Positions 11,501 to 21,698 of a DNA stretch of 64,000 bases are shown one piece after another. Under the pieces are notes generated by a model that worked only from the letters and a program-made list of their open reading frames with translations, had not been told where the DNA came from and made no database searches. A program made the translations under genes and the position numbers. Source of the DNA: Terricaulis sp. (GTDB lineage: Bacteria; Pseudomonadota; Alphaproteobacteria; Caulobacterales; Aquidulcibacteraceae); NCBI GenBank assembly GCA_024707365.1, contig JANPZV010000005.1, positions 1,716,776 to 1,780,775 on the forward strand, written 5' to 3'. Position 1 is the first letter of the stretch. Each line of letters begins with the position of its first letter.

Positions 11501-11981
11501 GATCCACGGCTTGCTGCAGCGCTTGCCCGAACTCGCGGCGGCTGATCGGGAAGGCGCCGCGCTGCGCTGGCTGACGCGGCATGGCGCCGAAGAGGGTGAA
11601 GCCCAAGCGCTGACGCGCGAAGCGCTCGCGGTGTTGGCCGATGCGCGCTTTGCTGCGGTGTTTGGCGCGGGCAGCCGCGCCGAGGCGCCGATCATCGGCG
11701 AAGCGGCGGGCCGGCCGGTGCGCGGGATCGTGGATCGCCTCGTGGTTGAGCCCGCGCGCGTGATCGTGCTCGACTTCAAAACTGATCGCCCGGCGCCGGC
11801 CGATCCGGCCAAGACGCCACGGGCTTACCTCACGCAAATGGCGCTCTACCGGGCGGTTTTATCCCGCATTTTCCCTGGAAAAGCCGTTTCCTGCGCGATT
11901 TTGTGGACGGAGGCGCCGCTTTTGCTCGAACTGCCGCCTCCGATGCTCGATGCTGCGCTTGCGTCCTTTGCGCAAGGTTGA
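8586..11981 (+). CDS. addA: Double-strand break repair helicase AddA (four frameshifts)
   Basis: AddA is a UvrD/Rep-type 3'-5' helicase with a C-terminal RecB nuclease domain. Motifs in order are Walker A ANAGSGKTK (about residues 26-34), the box around IDEGQDTSPAQW, VGDPKQSIYGFQGADP, MTVHG...GLEAPLVILP, FYVAMTRAR and the nuclease IVLDFKTD near 11765. Breaks lie at a T6 run (9828-9833), near 10755-10757 (G run), near 10949 (two bases missing before the GLEAPL segment) and in the CGCGCGCG tract near 11165. Restoring the run lengths reads straight through conserved motifs, so the gene is probably intact in the organism. It forms an operon with addB. Confidence 0.88.
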
Positions 11982-12044
11982 ATCCAGGCCCCGCCGGGCC
12001 TACATCGCGGTAACGATTCCGAGGTCGATCGAGGAGTATTCGAC

Positions 12045-12365
12045 GTGGCCACCACAAAAGTGACGGACGATAGTTTTGAAACCGATGTTCTGAAATCGGG
12101 CCGCCCTGTGCTTGTCGATTTCTGGGCGGAGTGGTGCGGGCCGTGCAAGCAGATCGGGCCGGCGCTTGAGGAAATCTCGGCTGAGCTGGGCGATCGCGTC
12201 ACCGTCGCCAAGATCAATATCGATGAGAACCCCGGCGTGCCCACCCGCTTTGGCGTGCGCGGCATTCCCACGCTGATGGTGTTCAAGGATGGCAAGGTCG
12301 CGTCCACCAAAGTGGGCGCGATGCCGAAATCGAAAATTCTCGAATGGCTGAACGAGAGCGTTTAA
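12045..12365 (+). CDS. trxA: Thioredoxin
   Basis: This is a 106-aa classical thioredoxin with active site WCGPC (Cys31/Cys34), the preceding DFWAEW and the cis-proline loop GIPTLMVF. It is a general cytosolic disulfide reductant kept reduced by thioredoxin reductase. The start is GTG at 12045, supported by GAGGAG 8 nt upstream; no ATG fits the N-terminus. The stop codon overlaps the end of the convergent folC by 4 bp, leaving no room for a terminator between them. Confidence 0.95.
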   Translation: MATTKVTDDSFETDVLKSGRPVLVDFWAEWCGPCKQIGPALEEISAELGDRVTVAKINIDENPGVPTRFGVRGIPTLMVFKDGKVASTKVGAMPKSKILEWLNESV

Positions 12366-13618
12366 GCGCTCTCCGCCGCCAACGCTTCGGCGGCCAGCAC
12401 GAATGATCCGCAGATCAGCACGCGCGGCGCAGGAAACTGCGCCGCGTTTTGCATGGCGGCGGCCAAGGTTGGCGCGTGCGTTGCTGAAATGCTTTCGAGC
12501 GGCGCATGCGCTTGGCTGAGCGGGATGGCGATGATGTGATCCAAGCCTGGGCGCAAGGCGGATGCAAACGCGCCTGCATCCTTGCGCGCGCGCAAGGCCA
12601 CGATGGCGATGTTGGTTCCGCCGCGCCGCGCCTTCATCTCAGCCATCGCCCGCGCCAGCGCCGCGCCTGCGTGCGCATTGTGCCCGCCATCGATCCAGAC
12701 CTCGCCGCCTAAAGCGCGGATTGGCGCGGAAAATCCGCCGCGCGTCAGCGGCTGCAATCGGCCCGGCCAGTGCACGCGGGCGACGCCTTGCGCGAACGCA
12801 TCGTCACTGATCTCGCCCCAGGCCATCAAAGCGGCGCAGGCAAGGCCCGCATTGTCGATCTGATGTGCGCCCGCCAGCGCGGGCAGGGGCAGATCCAGCG
12901 CGCGCGTTTCAGTCTGCACCACAAGCCGGCCGTGCGAGGCGTAGGCATCCCATTCCACGCCCGCGCGCAAAAGCGGCGCGCCGATTTCGCCCGCGCGCGT
13001 TTCGATCACCGCCATCGCCTCGGGCGCTTGGCGTGCGATGATGGCGGGTGTTCCGGGCTTTAGGATGCCGGCCTTGTGCGCGGCGATGGCTGCAAGCGAT
13101 CCGCCCAGCGCATCCTGATGATCGAGCCCGATCGGGGTGATGACGCTGAGCGCCGGCGCGGCGATCACATTGCTGGAATCGTCGCGCCCGCCCATGCCGG
13201 CTTCGAGCAGCACAAGATCGGCCGGCGTTTCGCTGAACAGCACAAAGGCGGCGGCGATCTGCGCATCGAAATGCGTGAGCGCCGCATCCGCATGCGCCAC
13301 GCGCGCGGCGGCGGCGATCAGCGCGTCATCGGAAACGGGTTCGCCCGCGATCGCGAAGCGCTCATTCAGCGCCCAAAGGTGCGGCTTGGTGAAGGCGTGC
13401 GCGCCTAGCCCCGCCGCTTCCGCGATGGCGCGCATGAAGGCGATTGTGGAGCCTTTGCCGTTGGCGCCGGCCACATGAATGAGCGGCGCCAGCTTGTTTT
13501 GCGGATCGCCCAGCTTGCGAAGCGCGGCGCGCAGGCGCGCGAGATCAAACGCCTTGCCGTGCCCGAACTCGGGCCCGAACAGGCGTTCAAACGCTTCGCT
13601 TGAGGGATCGTGGCTCAT
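12362..13618 (-). CDS. folC: Bifunctional folylpolyglutamate/dihydrofolate synthase
   Basis: FolC joins dihydropteroate to glutamate and extends the polyglutamate tail. The protein is 418 aa, with the ATP-binding GANGKGST near residue 50, the Mur-ligase-family TPIGLDHQ near 167 and the C-terminal WIDGGHNAH. The length is normal and the frame uninterrupted. The usual alphaproteobacterial neighbours accD and trpAB are not present. The gene ends tail-to-tail with trxA, and its start faces a 180-bp palindromic repeat shared with dapD. Confidence 0.93.
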   Translation of the reverse strand: MSHDPSSEAFERLFGPEFGHGKAFDLARLRAALRKLGDPQNKLAPLIHVAGANGKGSTIAFMRAIAEAAGLGAHAFTKPHLWALNERFAIAGEPVSDDALIAAAARVAHADAALTHFDAQIAAAFVLFSETPADLVLLEAGMGGRDDSSNVIAAPALSVITPIGLDHQDALGGSLAAIAAHKAGILKPGTPAIIARQAPEAMAVIETRAGEIGAPLLRAGVEWDAYASHGRLVVQTETRALDLPLPALAGAHQIDNAGLACAALMAWGEISDDAFAQGVARVHWPGRLQPLTRGGFSAPIRALGGEVWIDGGHNAHAGAALARAMAEMKARRGGTNIAIVALRARKDAGAFASALRPGLDHIIAIPLSQAHAPLESISATHAPTLAAAMQNAAQFPAPRVLICGSFVLAAEALAAESA

Positions 13619-13654
13619 GCAAGCAAGCCGGGCGCGTGAAGCAAGATAAGGCGC

Positions 13655-13798
13655 GCGCCCCTCCCCTTGAGGGAGAGGGGCAGGGGGCGGGGTGAAGCTC
13701 CGTCGAAGCAGAATTTGGCGCGACGTGGTTTAGGCAAACCTTTGAACATCGAGGTTCACCCCGCCCCCCAACCCCCTCCCCCAAGGGGAGGGGGAGCA
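13655..13798. repeat. Large palindromic intergenic repeat (CTCCCC family)
   Basis: The segment begins CCCCTCCCCTTGAGGGAG and ends CCCCCAAGGGGAGGGGG. The inner arms GGGGCGGGGTGAA and TTCACCCCGCCCC pair with each other across a variable core. It fills the whole gap between folC and dapD. The outer CTCCCCTTGAGGGGAG motif is the same type that frames the repeat split by the IS110 element at 45909/47037. Confidence 0.75.
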
Positions 13799-13802
13799 AT
13801 GC

Positions 13803-14648
13803 CTAATCACGCAAGAGCTCGTTGACCCCGGTTTTCGCCCGCGTCTGCGCATCTACGCGCTTGACGATCACCACGCACGCGAGGCTAGGCCCGCCCTTGG
13901 GATCGGGCAGCGAGCCCGGCACCACCACCGAATAGGCCGGCACCTCGCCGCGCGTGATCTCGCCGGTGGCGCGATCAACGATCTTGGTGCTTTGCGAAAT
14001 GAACGTGCCCATCGCCAGCACCGCGCCCTCACGCACGATCACGCCTTCGGCGACCTCGGAGCGCGCGCCGATGAAGCAGCCGTCCTCGATGATCGTGGGA
14101 TTGGCTTGCAGCGGCTCAAGCACGCCGCCAATGCCGGCGCCGCCGCTTAGGTGCACGTTTTTGCCGATCTGTGCGCAGGAGCCGACCGTCGCCCAGGTAT
14201 CCACCATCGTCCCTTCATCGACGAACGCGCCGATATTCACAAAGCTCGGCATCAGCACGACGTTCTTGCCGATGAACGCCCCGCGCCGCGCGACAGCGCC
14301 AGGCACGGCGCGGAAACCGGCTTGCTCAAACGCGGCGGCGTCCCAACCGTGAAATTTGGTGGGCACTTTATCCCAATAGGGGCCGGGCGTTGCATCGCCA
14401 TTGCCGCCGGCGAGGCCAAGCAGCGCGTTCGCGTTGGTGCGGAAGGAAAGCAGCACGGCTTTCTTAAGCCATTGATGCGTCACCCACGCGCCATCGGCTT
14501 CACGCGCCGCCACGCGCGCCGCGCCGCTATCGAGCAGGTGAAGCGCCGCTTCGATGGCCTCCACGTCAGCGCCTTTGCTGGCGGGCGTGAGCTCGGTGCG
14601 CCGCTCCCAGGCGGCTTCGATGGCGGCGGAAAGATCAGAATGTGTCAT
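13803..14648 (-). CDS. dapD: Tetrahydrodipicolinate N-succinyltransferase
   Basis: DapD makes N-succinyl-2-amino-6-ketopimelate in the succinylase branch of lysine/diaminopimelate synthesis. The protein is 281 aa with a left-handed beta-helix made of hexapeptide repeats (for example [20 protein letters not shown] and [12 protein letters not shown]). The length is typical. The start at [10 protein letters not shown] (14648) is chosen over an upstream ATG that would add 12 aa unlike the family. The frame is intact. The downstream gap before folC is filled with a repeat. Confidence 0.93.
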   Translation of the reverse strand: MTHSDLSAAIEAAWERRTELTPASKGADVEAIEAALHLLDSGAARVAAREADGAWVTHQWLKKAVLLSFRTNANALLGLAGGNGDATPGPYWDKVPTKFHGWDAAAFEQAGFRAVPGAVARRGAFIGKNVVLMPSFVNIGAFVDEGTMVDTWATVGSCAQIGKNVHLSGGAGIGGVLEPLQANPTIIEDGCFIGARSEVAEGVIVREGAVLAMGTFISQSTKIVDRATGEITRGEVPAYSVVVPGSLPDPKGGPSLACVVIVKRVDAQTRAKTGVNELLRD

Positions 14649-14684
14649 GGCCGCTGAGCTAGCGCGTTTTGCCGGCAAGGCCAA

Positions 14685-15324
14685 TCAGGCGGCGGCGAGA
14701 TAATCGCGCAAATAGGCTTTCACATCGCTGAAATGGTGATCGAGATAGGCTGGCCGCGGCTCAGGATGCACGGCGCCCACCAGCACCGTCTCAAACCCGA
14801 GCGCATGCGCGGGCTCGAGGTTTTTCAGCGTATCCTCCACCAGCACCGCCTCGCGCGGATCAAGCCCGCAAGCAGCGATCAGGCGCTCATAGGCGGCGGG
14901 CTCTGGCTTGGGGATGAAGCCTGCGTCTTCCATATCGAACACGCGCTCGAAATGTGCATCGAGGCCAAGCGCCTTGAGCGCGCGCTGGCCATGGCCGCCG
15001 CCGCCATTGGTGAACACAATGCGCCGCCCCGGCAGCCGCGCGATCAGCGCCGCAAGCTCGGCGTCCGGTTCGAGCACGCGGTAATCGACATTGTGCACAT
15101 CATCCATGAAATCGCGCGCATCGACGCCGTGATGCTGGGAGAGCCCCTTCACCGTCGCGCCGTACTGATGGAAATAGCGCTCGCGCACGATCAGCGCCTC
15201 CTCGGCGCTGATGGAAAGCGCGCGCGATATAGGCCGTCATCCGCTCGCCGATCGCGTCATAGATTTCCGAGATCGGGTAGAGCGTGTTGTCGAGATCGAA
15301 CACAAAAACGCGGCGGTCGCTCAT
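14685..15324 (-). CDS. HAD-family pyrimidine 5'-nucleotidase-like protein (one frameshift)
   Basis: This HAD hydrolase of about 213 aa resembles the SDT1/YjjG-type pyrimidine 5'-nucleotidases that act on nucleoside monophosphates. The nucleophile motif FDLDNTLYP is near residue 9, motif II is VFTNGG, and motif III/IV is GFIPKPEP...VLVEDTLKN. The frame breaks near 15220-15228 in a CGCGCGCG run. Adding the missing CG dinucleotide restores ARALSISAEEALIVRERYF. It overlaps the start side of the DUF1036 gene by 4 bp and lies 36 bp upstream of dapD, so the three may be co-transcribed. Confidence 0.82.
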
Positions 15325-16481
15325 TGCGAAGGGCGATCCTGCTGGCTCGCCGCGGGCGGGGCAAAGCCGGGGCGGCCGCTCTCGCGCAGCGGGGCGTCGC
15401 GCCCGGCGGTGGCGCCTTGCGCGGCGCGCGCCGCTTCCCCCGGCGGGAGGAAATCGCGATCCTGAAAATCCACCACAAGCCCCGCGCGCTCGCGCGTGGA
15501 GATCGAGGTGAACAGCGCCGTGCCGTAATGGCGCGCTTCGCAGTTTTCGCGGCCAAGAATGGCGAAGCGCGAGGGGCTGGTGCAGAATGTTTCGCCTGGC
15601 GCTGCCAAAACGCGCGCGCCCTGATTGGTGTCCATGCTGGCGTAGACGTAATAGCGCTCTTGCATCAGCGTTTCATCGATGGTGCGCACGCAGCCGCCGG
15701 GATTGAGCTGCCACCAGCCGCGGCTTTCCCAGCCTTCGCCGCGCCGGCGCGCCACGGCTGTCCAGAGCCGGCCGCTGGTGCGGTTGCAGAGGGTGAGGCC
15801 CACTTGTTCGGCGCGGCGGCGCGCGGCGGTTTCCAGCGCGTCGATCAATTGATCTTCGCTGGCGTTGGCGGCCAGGCGCGCGCTGGCGCGGAATTGGGCG
15901 ATGGCCTGGGCGATGCGGCGCGGATCGGCGCCGCGGCGGCCTTCGCCGATATCATAGCCCGCATCCGTCAGCAGCCGCTGCAGGCCCATGGCGCGCGCCC
16001 GCGCCATGGTGTAGGGCGTGGCTTCGGAGAAAGAGGTGCGCCAGGTGTCGCGCTTGTTGATCTGCACGCGGCGGAAGCGGCGCTCTTCATAGCCGCTGAC
16101 GCTGCAATTGGGCGGGTTTTCGATGGAAAATTGCTGCTGCGGATCCACGCATAGCCGCGCATCGCCGCCCCATTGCCGCCGCCCGCCGCGATGGGCCGAG
16201 GAGGTGCGCGCGTAAAGATAGTGCGTGCCGCGCGCGAGCGGGGCGCCGACGGCGGTTTTGCATTCGCCGGGGCGCAGGCGTGTCCAGCCTTGCACGACGA
16301 TGGCGCGGCCATCGGGGCGCCCGGTCGCGGCTTCAAGCACGTAGCCGGTTTCGTTGCAGACCTGCCAGCCGTTCTGCTGCTGTTGCGCTTCGGCGCGGCC
16401 GAGCACGAACAGCGCCGCGATCGCGGCGCACGCAGCAGCGGCGAGCGCGCCGAGCTTAATGAATGAGCGTGCCGGCGCCAT
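15321..16481 (-). CDS. Secreted protein with two DUF1036 domains
   Basis: The 386-aa protein has an N-terminal hydrophobic signal/anchor (residues 10-28). Two DUF1036-like modules follow: one near residues 38-140 opening with [16 protein letters not shown], the other near 230-350 opening with [16 protein letters not shown]. They are joined by a helical linker with a peptidoglycan-binding-like [14 protein letters not shown] segment. DUF1036 has no established function. Both modules keep several cysteines, so disulfides in the periplasm are likely. The start overlaps the 3' end of argB by 26 bp. The duplication of the domain is directly visible; any role is unknown. Confidence 0.75.
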   Translation of the reverse strand: MAPARSFIKLGALAAAACAAIAALFVLGRAEAQQQQNGWQVCNETGYVLEAATGRPDGRAIVVQGWTRLRPGECKTAVGAPLARGTHYLYARTSSAHRGGRRQWGGDARLCVDPQQQFSIENPPNCSVSGYEERRFRRVQINKRDTWRTSFSEATPYTMARARAMGLQRLLTDAGYDIGEGRRGADPRRIAQAIAQFRASARLAANASEDQLIDALETAARRRAEQVGLTLCNRTSGRLWTAVARRRGEGWESRGWWQLNPGGCVRTIDETLMQERYYVYASMDTNQGARVLAAPGETFCTSPSRFAILGRENCEARHYGTALFTSISTRERAGLVVDFQDRDFLPPGEAARAAQGATAGRDAPLRESGRPGFAPPAASQQDRPSQ

Positions 16482-17389
16482 GCTCAGTGAACAGCTCCAT
16501 CAACAGCACATGATTTTGCCGGCCATCGAGGATGACGGCCGCTTCAACGCCCGCTTCCAGCGCGGCGATGCAGGTTTGCAGTTTCGGGATCATGCCGCCC
16601 GTGGCGGTGCCGTTGGCGATCGCCTCGCGCGCATCATCGACCGACATTTCGCGGATCAGCTCGCCGTTTTTATCGAGCACGCCCGGAATGTCCGAAAGCA
16701 AGAGGAAGCGCTTGGCGCCCAGCGCGCCGGCCATGGCGCCGGCGGCGGTGTCGGCGTTGATGTTGTAGGTCTTGCCATCTTCGGCGACCCGATCGGGGCG
16801 ATCACCGGCACGTAATCTTCCGGCGCGTTGATCAGCGCTTGCACAAGCGTGGGGTCAACATCCGTGGGCTCGCCCACGAGGCCCAGATCGATCACGCGCT
16901 CGATCATCGAGTCGGGATCCTTCTTCACGCGCACGGCTTTCTCCACCGTGATGAGGCGCGCGTCCTTGCCCGAAAGGCCAACCCCGCGCACATCCGCTTC
17001 GCGGCCCGCGGCGGTGATGAGATGCGCCAGCTCTTTGTTGACGCTGCCCGAAAGCACCATCTCCGCCACTTCCATCGTGTCGGGATCGGTGACGCGCAGG
17101 CCGTCGATGAATTCAGATTTCACGCCGGCCTTTTCCAACATGCGGGAGATTTGCGGCCCCCCGCCGTGCACGACGACAGGATGAATGCCCACCAGCTTCA
17201 ACAACACGATGTCTGCGGCGAATTTGCGGGCGGTTTCGGTATCGCCCATGGCGTGGCCGCCATATTTCACCACCACCGTCTCGCGGTCATAGATTTGGAT
17301 GAAGGGCAGGGCCTCCGCCAAGGTCTTGGCGGTGGCGAGGCCGTTCTCGAGCGCGGCCAGCGGGTTTTGGACGGAGGCTTGTTGGTCAC
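16456..17389 (-). CDS. argB: Acetylglutamate kinase ArgB (frameshifted)
   Basis: ArgB phosphorylates N-acetylglutamate in arginine synthesis and is usually feedback-inhibited by arginine. Visible motifs are [25 protein letters not shown] and the C-terminal [12 protein letters not shown]. The frame breaks at CCC 16788-16790; one more C gives [15 protein letters not shown]. The N-terminus is also unclear. The uninterrupted frame has no ATG or GTG, only a TTG at 17453 inside engB. A GTG at 17389 with AGGAA upstream becomes the natural start (MTNKPPSKNPLAAL) if one A is missing from the A4 run at 17365-17368. It lies just downstream of engB, as in many alphaproteobacteria. Confidence 0.88.
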
Positions 17390-17415
17390 CGGCGGTTCCT
17401 AAGCGGTTCGGGGGC

Positions 17416-18045
17416 TCACGCCAAGGCCGCGATCTCAGCCCGCAGCGCTTCAATCCCCAATCCTGTTTCGGATGAGGTGGCGATGATGATCGGATGCGCG
17501 GCCGGCCGTTTGGCGATGGCCGCCTGCGTGGCCGCCAAAGTCTCGGTCAATTCCGTGGCTTTGAGCTTATCGGCCTTGGTCAGCACGACCTGATAGATCA
17601 CCGCCACGGTATCGAGGATTTCCATGACATCCTTGTCATGCGGCTTCAGCCCGTGGCGCGCGTCCACCAAGAGGATCACGCGCTTCAGCTCGGGGCGGCC
17701 GCGCAGATAATCGCGCGTCAGCGCGCTCCAGCGCGCGATCTCGGTTTTCGGGGCCTTGGCGTAGCCAAAGCCGGGCAGATCCACGAGCCGCAGCACCTCG
17801 CCTAGCCGGAAGAAATTGAGCTCGCGCGTGCGCCCCGGCTCGGTGGAGGCGCGCGCCAGCTTGTTGCGCCCGGTCAACGCATTGATGAGGCTCGATTTGC
17901 CGACATTGGAGCGCCCCGCGAACGCGATCTCGGCCACATCGCCCGCCGGCAGATTGTCCAGCGCCGTCACGCCGCGCTCAAACGCGACCGGCCCGGCAAA
18001 GAGGAGCCGCCCCGCTTCAATCCGCTCTGCTTGGTCTTGGTCCAT
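17416..18045 (-). CDS. engB: Ribosome biogenesis GTPase EngB/YihA
   Basis: This is a 209-aa GTPase needed for cell division and large-subunit assembly in relatives. The G1 motif GRSNVGKSS is at residues 44-52, then TRELNFF (G2 region), DLPGFGYAKAP (G3) and TKADKL (G4). ATG at 18045 is chosen because it gives the family length; upstream in-frame codons run into the glucokinase promoter region. It precedes argB. The conserved rpmH-rnpA-yidC-engB-argB string is broken here by a plus-strand glucokinase gene between engB and yidC. Confidence 0.93.
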   Translation of the reverse strand: MDQDQAERIEAGRLLFAGPVAFERGVTALDNLPAGDVAEIAFAGRSNVGKSSLINALTGRNKLARASTEPGRTRELNFFRLGEVLRLVDLPGFGYAKAPKTEIARWSALTRDYLRGRPELKRVILLVDARHGLKPHDKDVMEILDTVAVIYQVVLTKADKLKATELTETLAATQAAIAKRPAAHPIIIATSSETGLGIEALRAEIAALA

Positions 18046-18139
18046 GGTCTCTCGATCTCGGTGGTCGCTTAACCCAGGGTTACGCCTGTTTCGACTCGGC
18101 TTAGCGTCGCGGCAAAGAACAAAGATAAGGGAGGCTGCC

Positions 18140-19171
18140 TTGCAAGAACTCGTTGTAGGCGAGGTTGTTGGCGCGCACGCGCGGATTGCGCTCATTCGTT
18201 TCGAAAACGGTCAAATGGAGATCGTCGGCCAGGCGCGGTTCGAGCGCGGCGATTCCCAACAATTTGAGGAACGCATTCGCGCGTTTCTCGCCGGGTTCCC
18301 TGAGGCTGAGCGTGAGGCTGCGTTCGCGGTGGGCGGGCCGGTGGAAGGCCAGCACGCGCGCATCACCAGCGACAGCTTCGTGGTTTCCGCGCGCCAGTTG
18401 CAGCGCCGGCATGGCTTTTCCAGCGTGCTGCTCAAGAACGATTTTGTCGCCATGGCGCTCGGTTCGATGTTCTGCCCGGCGGAGGCGTTTTCGACCGTGG
18501 CCGAGGGCGCGGGCGATGCGGAATCGGCCATCGTGACGGTCGGCCCCAATGCGGGGCTCGGCATGGCGATCCTGCAGAAGATCGACGGCCGCTGGCAGGC
18601 GTTCGAGAGCGAAGGCGGGCATCAAGCCTACGCCGCGTGCGATCTCGATGAGATGGAGTTGTGGCGCGCGCTGCTGCCTGGGCGCAATTACATCACCTTC
18701 GAGGATGTGATCAGCGCCGAAGGCGTGAGCGCGGGCTATCGCGTGTTTGCGCAGCAAAGCGGCGAGCGCGCGGTGCTGCAAAATTTTGAAGAGGTGGTCG
18801 CAGCGGCGCTTGCGGGTGCGTCGCCGGCGGCGGTGAAGGCGTGCCAAGTGGCGGCGCGCAGCTTGGCGACATTCGCGGGCGATGCGTGCCTTGCCGCCGG
18901 CGCGCGCGGGGGCGTTGTCATCGCCGGGGCGCTGGCCAAGGCGCTTTCGCCGTTCCTGCATGATCCGGGTGTTGTGCAGCGCTTCCGCCGCCGCGGGCCG
19001 ATGACGCTTTACGTGGCCGACATTCCGATGCGCCTGCTCGAAGACGATAGCGCGGTGTGGCGCGGGCTGGCGCATGCGGTGCGCTATGCCGAGCAGGGCG
19101 GGGTGGCCGCGCGCGCTTGGCCGGCAGGCGCGGCGCGCGCATCGATGAACGCGCCGCTCCTGCGCAGCTGA
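18140..19171 (+). CDS. glk: Glucokinase (Glk family)
   Basis: The 343-aa protein matches the bacterial Glk family (hexokinase/actin fold, non-ROK). The N-terminal GEVVGAHARIALI phosphate loop is degenerate compared with GDIGGTNAR. FAVGGPV, LLKNDFVAMALG and GPNAGLGMA follow, then the glutamate/histidine region SEGGHQAYA and the C-terminal AGARGGVVIAGAL. It would make glucose-6-phosphate. The start is TTG at 18140, supported by GGGAGG 5 nt upstream; no ATG is near. It is divergent from engB (94 bp) and convergent with yidC, whose stop is 1 bp past its own. Confidence 0.82.
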   Translation: MQELVVGEVVGAHARIALIRFENGQMEIVGQARFERGDSQQFEERIRAFLAGFPEAEREAAFAVGGPVEGQHARITSDSFVVSARQLQRRHGFSSVLLKNDFVAMALGSMFCPAEAFSTVAEGAGDAESAIVTVGPNAGLGMAILQKIDGRWQAFESEGGHQAYAACDLDEMELWRALLPGRNYITFEDVISAEGVSAGYRVFAQQSGERAVLQNFEEVVAAALAGASPAAVKACQVAARSLATFAGDACLAAGARGGVVIAGALAKALSPFLHDPGVVQRFRRRGPMTLYVADIPMRLLEDDSAVWRGLAHAVRYAEQGGVAARAWPAGAARASMNAPLLRS

Positions 19172-19172
19172 G

Positions 19173-21058
19173 CTATTTCGTCGGCGCGGGCTTATCTTTG
19201 TCTTTGCCGAAATGCTTTTTGAGGAAGAGGTCAAATTGCGTCTCCACGCCCTGGCGGCGCGAGATCACATATTGCTGCAGGATCGACAGCGTGTTCGAGC
19301 ATGTCCAGTAGATCACAAGCCCTGCCGCAAAGCCTGAGAACAGGATCGTGAACACAAACGGCAGCAGCCCGAAAATCTGCTTCTGGATCGGATCGGTGGG
19401 CGGGGGCGAAAGCGCCTGCAGCATCCACATGGAAACCCCATAGAGGATCGGCCAAGCGCCGATCACCAGCATGGAGCCGATCAGCGGGATCGAGGCGGGA
19501 TCGAACGGCAACAGCCCAAACAGATTGAAGATCGAGGTGGGATCGCGTGCGGAAAGATCCTGGATCCAGCCGAAGAACGGCGCATGCCGCATCTCGATCG
19601 TCACCGTCAGCGTTTTATAGAGCGCGTAAAACACCGGGATCTGCAAAAGGATCGGCACGCAGCCGGCCACCGGATTGATCTTCTCGGTTTGATAGAGCTT
19701 CAGCATTTCCTGCTGCTGGCGCTGCTTATCGGCGGCGTAGCGCTCCTGAATATCCTTCATCTTGGGCTGCAGCCCGCGCATCTTCGCCATCGCCTTGAAC
19801 GATTGGTAGACCAGCGGAAACAGCAGCGCCTTGATGACGATGGTGGAGAGCAGAATGGCGATGCCGAAATTGCCGGCCCATTGGCCGAGCGGATGCAGCA
19901 GCATCAGGAAGAACGGCCGCGTCAGAAACCAGAACATGCCCCAATCGATCGCCCAATCGAAGCGCGGGATCGGCTGGCCGCCGTCTTCGCCCTTCTCATA
20001 GGCTTGCAGCAGCTCCACCTCTTTGAGCCCGCATAGAAACGCTGCGTGTAGGTGATTTCACCGCCCGCTGCGGCCTCGCGCCATTGGCCGCGATAGGCGG
20101 CGCGATAATCGTTGCGATTGTTTTCCGGGCGCGCGTCGTAAAACGCCGAATAGCGCTCGGCCTGATCGGGCACCATGGCCGCGAGCCAATAATGCTCGGT
20201 GATGCCGAACCAGCCGCCTTGGCCCTGGCGCTCTTCAATCCGTTCGTTCTCGCCGGCGCGGCCGCGCGCTTTTCGCGCGCGTGCTTATCGGCGTTGCTGA
20301 ACGTCACATGCTCGTATTGCTCGCCGAACACGCCGATCAGGCCCTGATGCACGATCGGATTGTTGCGATAATTTTCCGGCATGCCCTGGCGGCGCACCAC
20401 GCCGAACGGGCGCACCGAAATCGTCGCCCCGCCCGCATTGCGCACCACATCGGTGATGGTGAACATGTAATGCTCGTCCACCGAAATCGTGCGCTCGACG
20501 GAAACGCCGTTCGCGCCGTTCAGCGTCAGCGTCACTGGTGTTTGCGGCGTCAGCCGCGCGCCTTCTGGCGCGCTCCAGGCCGTATCGGCGCCCGCGATCG
20601 TTGCGGTGTCTGAGCCCGATTGCAGCTCCCAGCCGAAGAAGGCGTCATGGCCGTATTCGCTGTTGATCGGCGAAAGCAGCGTCACCTCGCCCGAAGCCGG
20701 ATCGCGCTGCTTGTGATAATTGATGAGGCTCAAATCATCGAAGCGCCCGCCATTGAGGGCGATGGCGCCCGCGCGCCGTCGGTGTTTCGATGACGATGCG
20801 CCCGCCCGCGCCGTTGGCGGCCACTGCTTGCTCACGCGTCACCGGGCCCGCAGGCGCGGCCGGGGCGCGCCCTTCGGCGATCTGTTCGGCTTCCTGCGCG
20901 GCGCGGGTTTCTTCCACCGCGGCGCGTTCAGCCAGCGCCCGTTCGCGCGCGGGCGCGTTGTAGAAAAATTCAAAGCCCAAGAAGATCGCCAGCGAGAGGC
21001 CGATGGCGAGAAAGACGTTGCGCGTGTCTTGGGGCTCCGGGCCGCCGCGGTATGCCAT
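19173..21058 (-). CDS. yidC: Membrane protein insertase YidC (three frameshifts)
   Basis: YidC inserts and folds inner-membrane proteins with or without SecYEG. The N-terminal TM anchor is near MAYRGGPEPQDTRNVFLAIGLS. The large periplasmic domain follows, and the conserved five-TM insertase core runs from FWFLTRPFFLMLL to FVFTILFSGFAAGLVIYW. Breaks lie near 20773-20781, at T4 20270-20273 (one more T gives ARGRAGENERIEE) and at CCC 20028-20030 (one more C gives FYAGLKEVELLQ). All three are small run-length changes in an essential gene, so the gene is surely intact in the cell. It starts 5 bp after rnpA. Confidence 0.93.
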
Positions 21059-21063
21059 GAGGT

Positions 21064-21468
21064 TCAGTCGCTTTCGCTGGAGCGTTTGGGGGATCGCGCG
21101 GCGCGCGGGCCGGCTTCAAGATCGGCGCGGAGCCTTATCAACGCGCTCTTAAGATCGTCAAGCAAAGCGGGCCAGGGGGCGTCCGGGGTGGATCGTCGCG
21201 CCACCAGCACGTAATCGGCGCCGGGGAGGCCATGTTCGGGCAAAAGCTGGCGGGCGGCCTCTTTCAGCCGCCGGCGCGCCCGGTTGCGGAGGACGGCGTT
21301 GCCGATCTTTTTGCTGGCGGTAAAGCCCGCGCCGATGGCGGGCCCGCCTTCGGGGCGTTTTCTGGCTTCCACCAGCACAGCCCCGCGCGCGGTGCGGGCG
21401 CCGGCGCGGACGTAGAGAAATTGCGCCCGTTTTTTCAGGCGTTGGATTGGAGGTTGGGGGGCGGGCAT
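21064..21468 (-). CDS. rnpA: Ribonuclease P protein component
   Basis: This 134-aa basic protein is the protein subunit of RNase P, which matures tRNA 5' ends. The RNR signature appears as VLRNRARRRLKEAAR near residues 59-73, after FTASKKIGNA. ATG at 21468 is used; the longer frame would overlap rpmH. It lies between rpmH (25 bp upstream) and yidC (5 bp downstream), the usual order. Confidence 0.92.
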   Translation of the reverse strand: MPAPQPPIQRLKKRAQFLYVRAGARTARGAVLVEARKRPEGGPAIGAGFTASKKIGNAVLRNRARRRLKEAARQLLPEHGLPGADYVLVARRSTPDAPWPALLDDLKSALIRLRADLEAGPRAARSPKRSSESD

Positions 21469-21493
21469 GGGCGCCTCGGCGCCCGGCGCTCGC

Positions 21494-21634
21494 TTAGGCC
21501 GAAAGGCGCTTGCGGCCCTTGGCGCGGCGGCGCGAGAGCACCTTTTGGCCGCCCTTGGTCGCCATACGGGCGCGGAACCCGTGGCGGCGCTTCCGCACAA
21601 GCCGGCTCGGCTGGTAGGTCCGCTTGGTGCTCAC
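21494..21634 (-). CDS. rpmH: 50S ribosomal protein L34
   Basis: A 46-codon gene starts with GTG at 21634 and ends with TAA at 21494-21496. The translation begins [19 protein letters not shown] and ends [13 protein letters not shown], an almost textbook L34: small, very basic, with the KRTYQPS...RR.GF.AR pattern. It is the first gene of the rpmH-rnpA-yidC cluster. It probably shares a promoter in the 21640-21990 gap with that operon. Confidence 0.95.
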   Translation of the reverse strand: MSTKRTYQPSRLVRKRRHGFRARMATKGGQKVLSRRRAKGRKRLSA

Positions 21635-21698
21635 GTCTGGCCTCGGTCAATTCTCGAAAAAATGAAGGGGCGGGCATTACCCCAGCGCCCCCATCCCG

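Noticed and set aside
19996..21058. Programmed frameshifting in yidC or other genes
   Set aside because: No slippery heptamer plus pseudoknot is recurrent, and the breaks occur at random run-length positions across unrelated genes. Sequencing error is simpler.
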